Shown here: positions 13,762 through 16,061 of the stretch, piece after piece | Position numbering within the stretch: the first letter of the stretch is position 1 | Layout of the letters: the number at the start of each line of letters is the position of its first letter | Assembly: GCA_036378495.1 (NCBI GenBank) | Contig: DASUWI010000059.1 | Location: forward strand, 1-16,061 | Direction of reading: 5' to 3' | Length of the DNA stretch: 16,061 nucleotides | DNA from: JAFALX01 sp036378495 | GTDB lineage: Bacteria; Chloroflexota; Dormibacteria; Aeolococcales; Aeolococcaceae | The notes under the pieces: model-generated | What the model was told of the DNA's origin: nothing | Seen by the model: only the letters and a program-made list of their open reading frames with translations | Databases searched by the model: none | Position numbers and translations under genes: made by a program

Positions 13762-14760
13762 TCAGCGCGGGACGGGCACCCGCCCGAGAACGCGCTGCAC
13801 CGCCGCCACCTCGCTGACGCCCTGGATCTCCGCCTCCGGCCGGCGCACCATGCGGTGGCGCAGCGCCGGCACGCTGATCTCCTTGACGTCGTCCGGCACC
13901 ACGTAGTCGCGGCCCTGGATGGCGGCCATCGCCTTCGCCCCCTGCAGCAGCGCGATCGACCCCCGAGGGCTGGCGCCGAGACTGAGATCGGGGCTGGTGC
14001 GCGTCGCCGCGACGATCGCCGCGATGTAGCCGAGCACCTCATCGCCGACGCGCACCCCGGCGACCTCGCGGCGCACCGCGGCCAGGTGGTTGTCGTCAAT
14101 GATGGCTGCAACTCCCGCGCCGGTCAGGTCGTGGGGGTCGAAGCCGCCGTCGAAGCGGCGCAGCAGGACGGTCTCGTCATCCGGATCGGGGACCGGGACC
14201 TCGAGCTTGAAGAAGAAGCGGTCGAGCTGCGCCTCGGGGAGCGGGTAGGTGCCCTCGTACTCCACCGGGTTCTGCGTGGCGACGACGAAGAAGCGGTCGC
14301 CCAGCGGGCGGCTGGTTCCGTCCGCCGTGACCTGGCGCTCCTCCATCGCCTCGAGCAGCGCCGCCTGGGTTTTCGCGGGGGCGCGGTTGATCTCGTCGGC
14401 GAGCAGCGTGTCGGTGAAGATCGGACCCGGGCGGAACTCGAAGACGGCGTTCTCGGCCCGGTAGACGCTGGTGCCGACGATGTCGGAAGGGAGCAGGTCG
14501 GGCGTGAACTGCACGCGCGTGAACCGCGACGCCAGCGCCATTGCCAGCGTGCGCGCCATCAGGGTCTTGGCCGTGCCCGGCACGCCCTCCAGGAGCACGT
14601 GGCCGCGGCAGAGCAGGGCGATGAACATGCCGTCGATCACCTGCTGCTGCCCGACGACGGCGCGGCTCATCACCTCGTGCAGCCGCGCCCGCAGCGCCGC
14701 GGTCGCGGTGGGAGCGTGCTGCGGCTGCTGCACCGGCGCGGCCGTGGGGGTCTCGGTCAC
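13762..14760 (-). CDS. MoxR family AAA+ ATPase
   Basis: This 332-residue AAA+ chaperone-type ATPase has Walker A GVPGTAKT at 59-66 and Walker B LLADEINRA with D122/E123. Next come the sensor-1 region VVATQNPVEYEGTYPLPEAQLDRFFF and a helical lid domain with GASPRGSIAL (sensor 2) and DYVVPDDVK. A short Pro/Gln/Ala-rich tail (1-20) precedes the domain. MoxR proteins are believed to remodel or activate partner proteins carrying vWA domains, here most likely the adjacent DUF58 product. GTG 14760 overlaps the DUF4350 stop as GTGA and the next gene starts 4 nt after the stop, so the whole set is tightly coupled. Confidence 0.95.
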   Translation of the reverse strand: MTETPTAAPVQQPQHAPTATAALRARLHEVMSRAVVGQQQVIDGMFIALLCRGHVLLEGVPGTAKTLMARTLAMALASRFTRVQFTPDLLPSDIVGTSVYRAENAVFEFRPGPIFTDTLLADEINRAPAKTQAALLEAMEERQVTADGTSRPLGDRFFVVATQNPVEYEGTYPLPEAQLDRFFFKLEVPVPDPDDETVLLRRFDGGFDPHDLTGAGVAAIIDDNHLAAVRREVAGVRVGDEVLGYIAAIVAATRTSPDLSLGASPRGSIALLQGAKAMAAIQGRDYVVPDDVKEISVPALRHRMVRRPEAEIQGVSEVAAVQRVLGRVPVPR

Positions 14761-15911
14761 CGCCGCAATTGTGGGGTCAGCGCCCAGTCCTGCTCGGCCA
14801 CGGCGACGTCGCGCGCGAGTAGCAGCAGCGCCTGCTCATCGGGCGAGCCGGTTTCGAGCTCGCGTGCCCGGCGCAGCAGCGCGGCGACCCGGTCGCTCGG
14901 GCCGCCGCCAGCTGCCTCCAGCGCAGCGACGAACGCGGCGTCGTCGAGCGCCGGCGCGACGCCCGTCGCGCGTCCGATCGCACGCTTCAGCTCATCCGCG
15001 TATCGCGTGGCGATCATGCCGCGCTGCCGGCTTCGGGCGAACAAGTCACCCATGGCCGAAACATACGCGGTGGCGGAGGGCACCTCGATGGTGTCCGCGG
15101 CCGCCACCGGCCGGCCAAGACGGCGGCCGCTGAGCGCAAGCGCCACCAGGACCAGCGCCACCGCCAGGACGGAGGCCACGCCGATCGGGCCCTCGAAGAT
15201 CCCCGGGGCACCCGCAGCACCGCTCACCTCGCCGTGGTGGACCTCGTCGAACGCAATGTGCCCGCCTCGCGCCCGGGCCAGGAGCCCGAGCACGAGGTAC
15301 GCGGAATCGCCGTGGCGCAACCCGTCATTGGAGAGCGCCTCCGGGCTGCCGAGCACGTACGCCCTCCCCTCGCCGGCCGCGACGGCCCCGGCCACCACCG
15401 CGCCGCGCTCGCGCAGCAGCGCCACGAGCGGCTGCTGCTCGGCCAGCGCCACACCCGGGCCCATGGGCACGGCGTGCACATCGTTGGCGGGCACGAACGG
15501 CTGCGCCGGCATGGCCGTCCCGGCGGGCTGGTCGGGCCCAATGCGGATCGACAGCCGCCGCAGCAACGGGGCCGCCTGGCCCTCGCGGTCGCGGTCGAAC
15601 GCCAGGATGATGTCGCCACCACCGCGCACGAACGCGATCGCCGCAGTGAGGTCGGCGGGGCTGAAGTCCGCGGTGGGGTCGTACTCGACCAGCACGTCGG
15701 AGCCGTGGAGGTCGAACGTCCCGCTCACCCGGCTGACATCGAGGCCGAGGTCGGAGAGCCACGTGTACAGCGCCAGCGTGCCGAGCCGGCCCGCGGATCG
15801 CGACGACGGATCGCTGTTGTCGGCCGGTGGCGTGACGGCGATCGCGACGAGCGCTCCGATGATGAGCAGCGACACGAGCAGCACCGCGAGCGGCTGCAGC
15901 GAGCGCCTCAC
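14757..15911 (-). CDS. DUF4350 domain membrane protein
   Basis: The 384-residue product has an N-terminal membrane helix (LQPLAVLLVSLLIIGALVAIAV, about 6-27). An extracytoplasmic DUF4350-like domain follows with SSRSAGRLGTLALYTWLSDLGL near its start, FVRGGGDIILAFD, and a GHIAFDEVHHGE motif. A second helix (about GVASVLAVALVLVALALSGRRLG) and a cytoplasmic helical C-terminus complete it. This layout is typical of the DUF4350 protein between DUF4129 and MoxR genes in high-GC Gram-positives. The first domain resembles GATase-like folds without obvious catalytic residues. GTG 15911 overlaps the upstream stop (GTGA) and its own stop overlaps MoxR in the same way. Confidence 0.88.
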   Translation of the reverse strand: MRRSLQPLAVLLVSLLIIGALVAIAVTPPADNSDPSSRSAGRLGTLALYTWLSDLGLDVSRVSGTFDLHGSDVLVEYDPTADFSPADLTAAIAFVRGGGDIILAFDRDREGQAAPLLRRLSIRIGPDQPAGTAMPAQPFVPANDVHAVPMGPGVALAEQQPLVALLRERGAVVAGAVAAGEGRAYVLGSPEALSNDGLRHGDSAYLVLGLLARARGGHIAFDEVHHGEVSGAAGAPGIFEGPIGVASVLAVALVLVALALSGRRLGRPVAAADTIEVPSATAYVSAMGDLFARSRQRGMIATRYADELKRAIGRATGVAPALDDAAFVAALEAAGGGPSDRVAALLRRARELETGSPDEQALLLLARDVAVAEQDWALTPQLRR

Positions 15912-16061
15912 GGGGCGGGCACCCGCGAGGCGGAACGGGCGAGCTCGCGCACGGTGCGGCAGCGCTCCCGCGCCTGGCTCCAGTCGCCCTCGGTGACCGC
16001 GGCGCCGGAGTACCAGGCTCGGTCGAACAGCGCCGCAGCGGGGGCCAGCGCGGCGAGCAGA
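15908..16061 (-). CDS. DUF4129-type protein, C-terminal end only
   Basis: Only the last 50 residues are in the window, reading LFDRAWYSGAAVTEGDWSQA and then a charged helix ending SRVPAP. The F-D/E-R-A-W/F-Y-S-G-x-x-V-T pattern is the usual end of DUF4129 proteins, whose upstream part is normally membrane-spanning. The stop overlaps the DUF4350 start by 4 nt. The identification rests on this short motif plus gene order, so it is probable rather than certain. Confidence 0.65.
   Translation of the reverse strand, partial: LLAALAPAAALFDRAWYSGAAVTEGDWSQARERCRTVRELARSASRVPAP

Noticed and set aside
12474..14111. DUF58 gene extended to 14111
   Set aside because: The extra part lies within the MoxR coding region in another frame and has no conserved content; GTG 13757 just after the MoxR stop is the natural start.

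Overview
This is a high-GC bacterial chromosome segment. Several features point to a Gram-positive-type, Actinobacteriota-like or Dormibacterota/Chloroflexota-like lineage: -10 boxes of the TANNNT type sitting 6-8 nt before start codons (leaderless transcripts), frequent GTG/TTG starts, proline-rich membrane proteins, and the DUF4129/DUF4350/MoxR/DUF58 and RDD/SpoIIM genes known from actinobacterial genomes. The lineage is an inference; the window holds no rRNA or other direct marker.

Left edge (1-1041): the end of an integrated element. A tyrosine recombinase (minus strand, C-terminus outside the window) is followed by an AT-richer spacer and then by only the 3' part of a tRNA-Arg(UCU), from the anticodon loop to the acceptor stem. 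This is the usual appearance of an attachment-site end. The island extends to the left, and chromosomal genes begin to the right.

1161-3123: a multi-membrane-span GT87-type polyprenol-phosphate-dependent glycosyltransferase overlaps a family-2 glycosyltransferase of the polyprenyl-phosphate-sugar synthase type. They look like a user and a maker of a lipid-linked sugar donor. 3439-4536: a type-II-oriented membrane protein whose cytoplasmic part is a tandem octapeptide repeat.

4567-8573: a probable operon of an SH3-domain protein with a Pro-Gln tract, a crotonase-fold protein, an acyl-CoA carboxylase carboxyltransferase, a free-standing 72-residue biotin carrier, and a small lipoprotein. It is headed by a -10 box and a possible 9-codon leaderless leader peptide. 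The carboxyltransferase and the lipoprotein both appear to start at CTG. A biotin carboxylase is not present and must come from elsewhere.

8642-11323: RDD protein, SpoIIM-like membrane protein (GTGA overlap) and IspH, the last enzyme of the MEP isoprenoid pathway. 11387-12433: a small four-helix membrane protein, apparently leaderless and preceded by an 18-bp palindrome, and a second, proline-rich RDD protein.

12474-16061 (minus strand): DUF4129 (C-terminus only), DUF4350, MoxR AAA+ ATPase and DUF58, tightly packed with GTGA overlaps. They run convergently toward the RDD/SpoIIM genes with which such proteins are commonly clustered. No CRISPR array, insertion sequence, complete tRNA or rRNA gene is visible. 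I found no clearly new multi-gene system. The most original observations are the leader-peptide arrangement at 4567-4610, the two CTG starts, the octapeptide-repeat membrane protein, and the palindrome overlapping a leaderless promoter.
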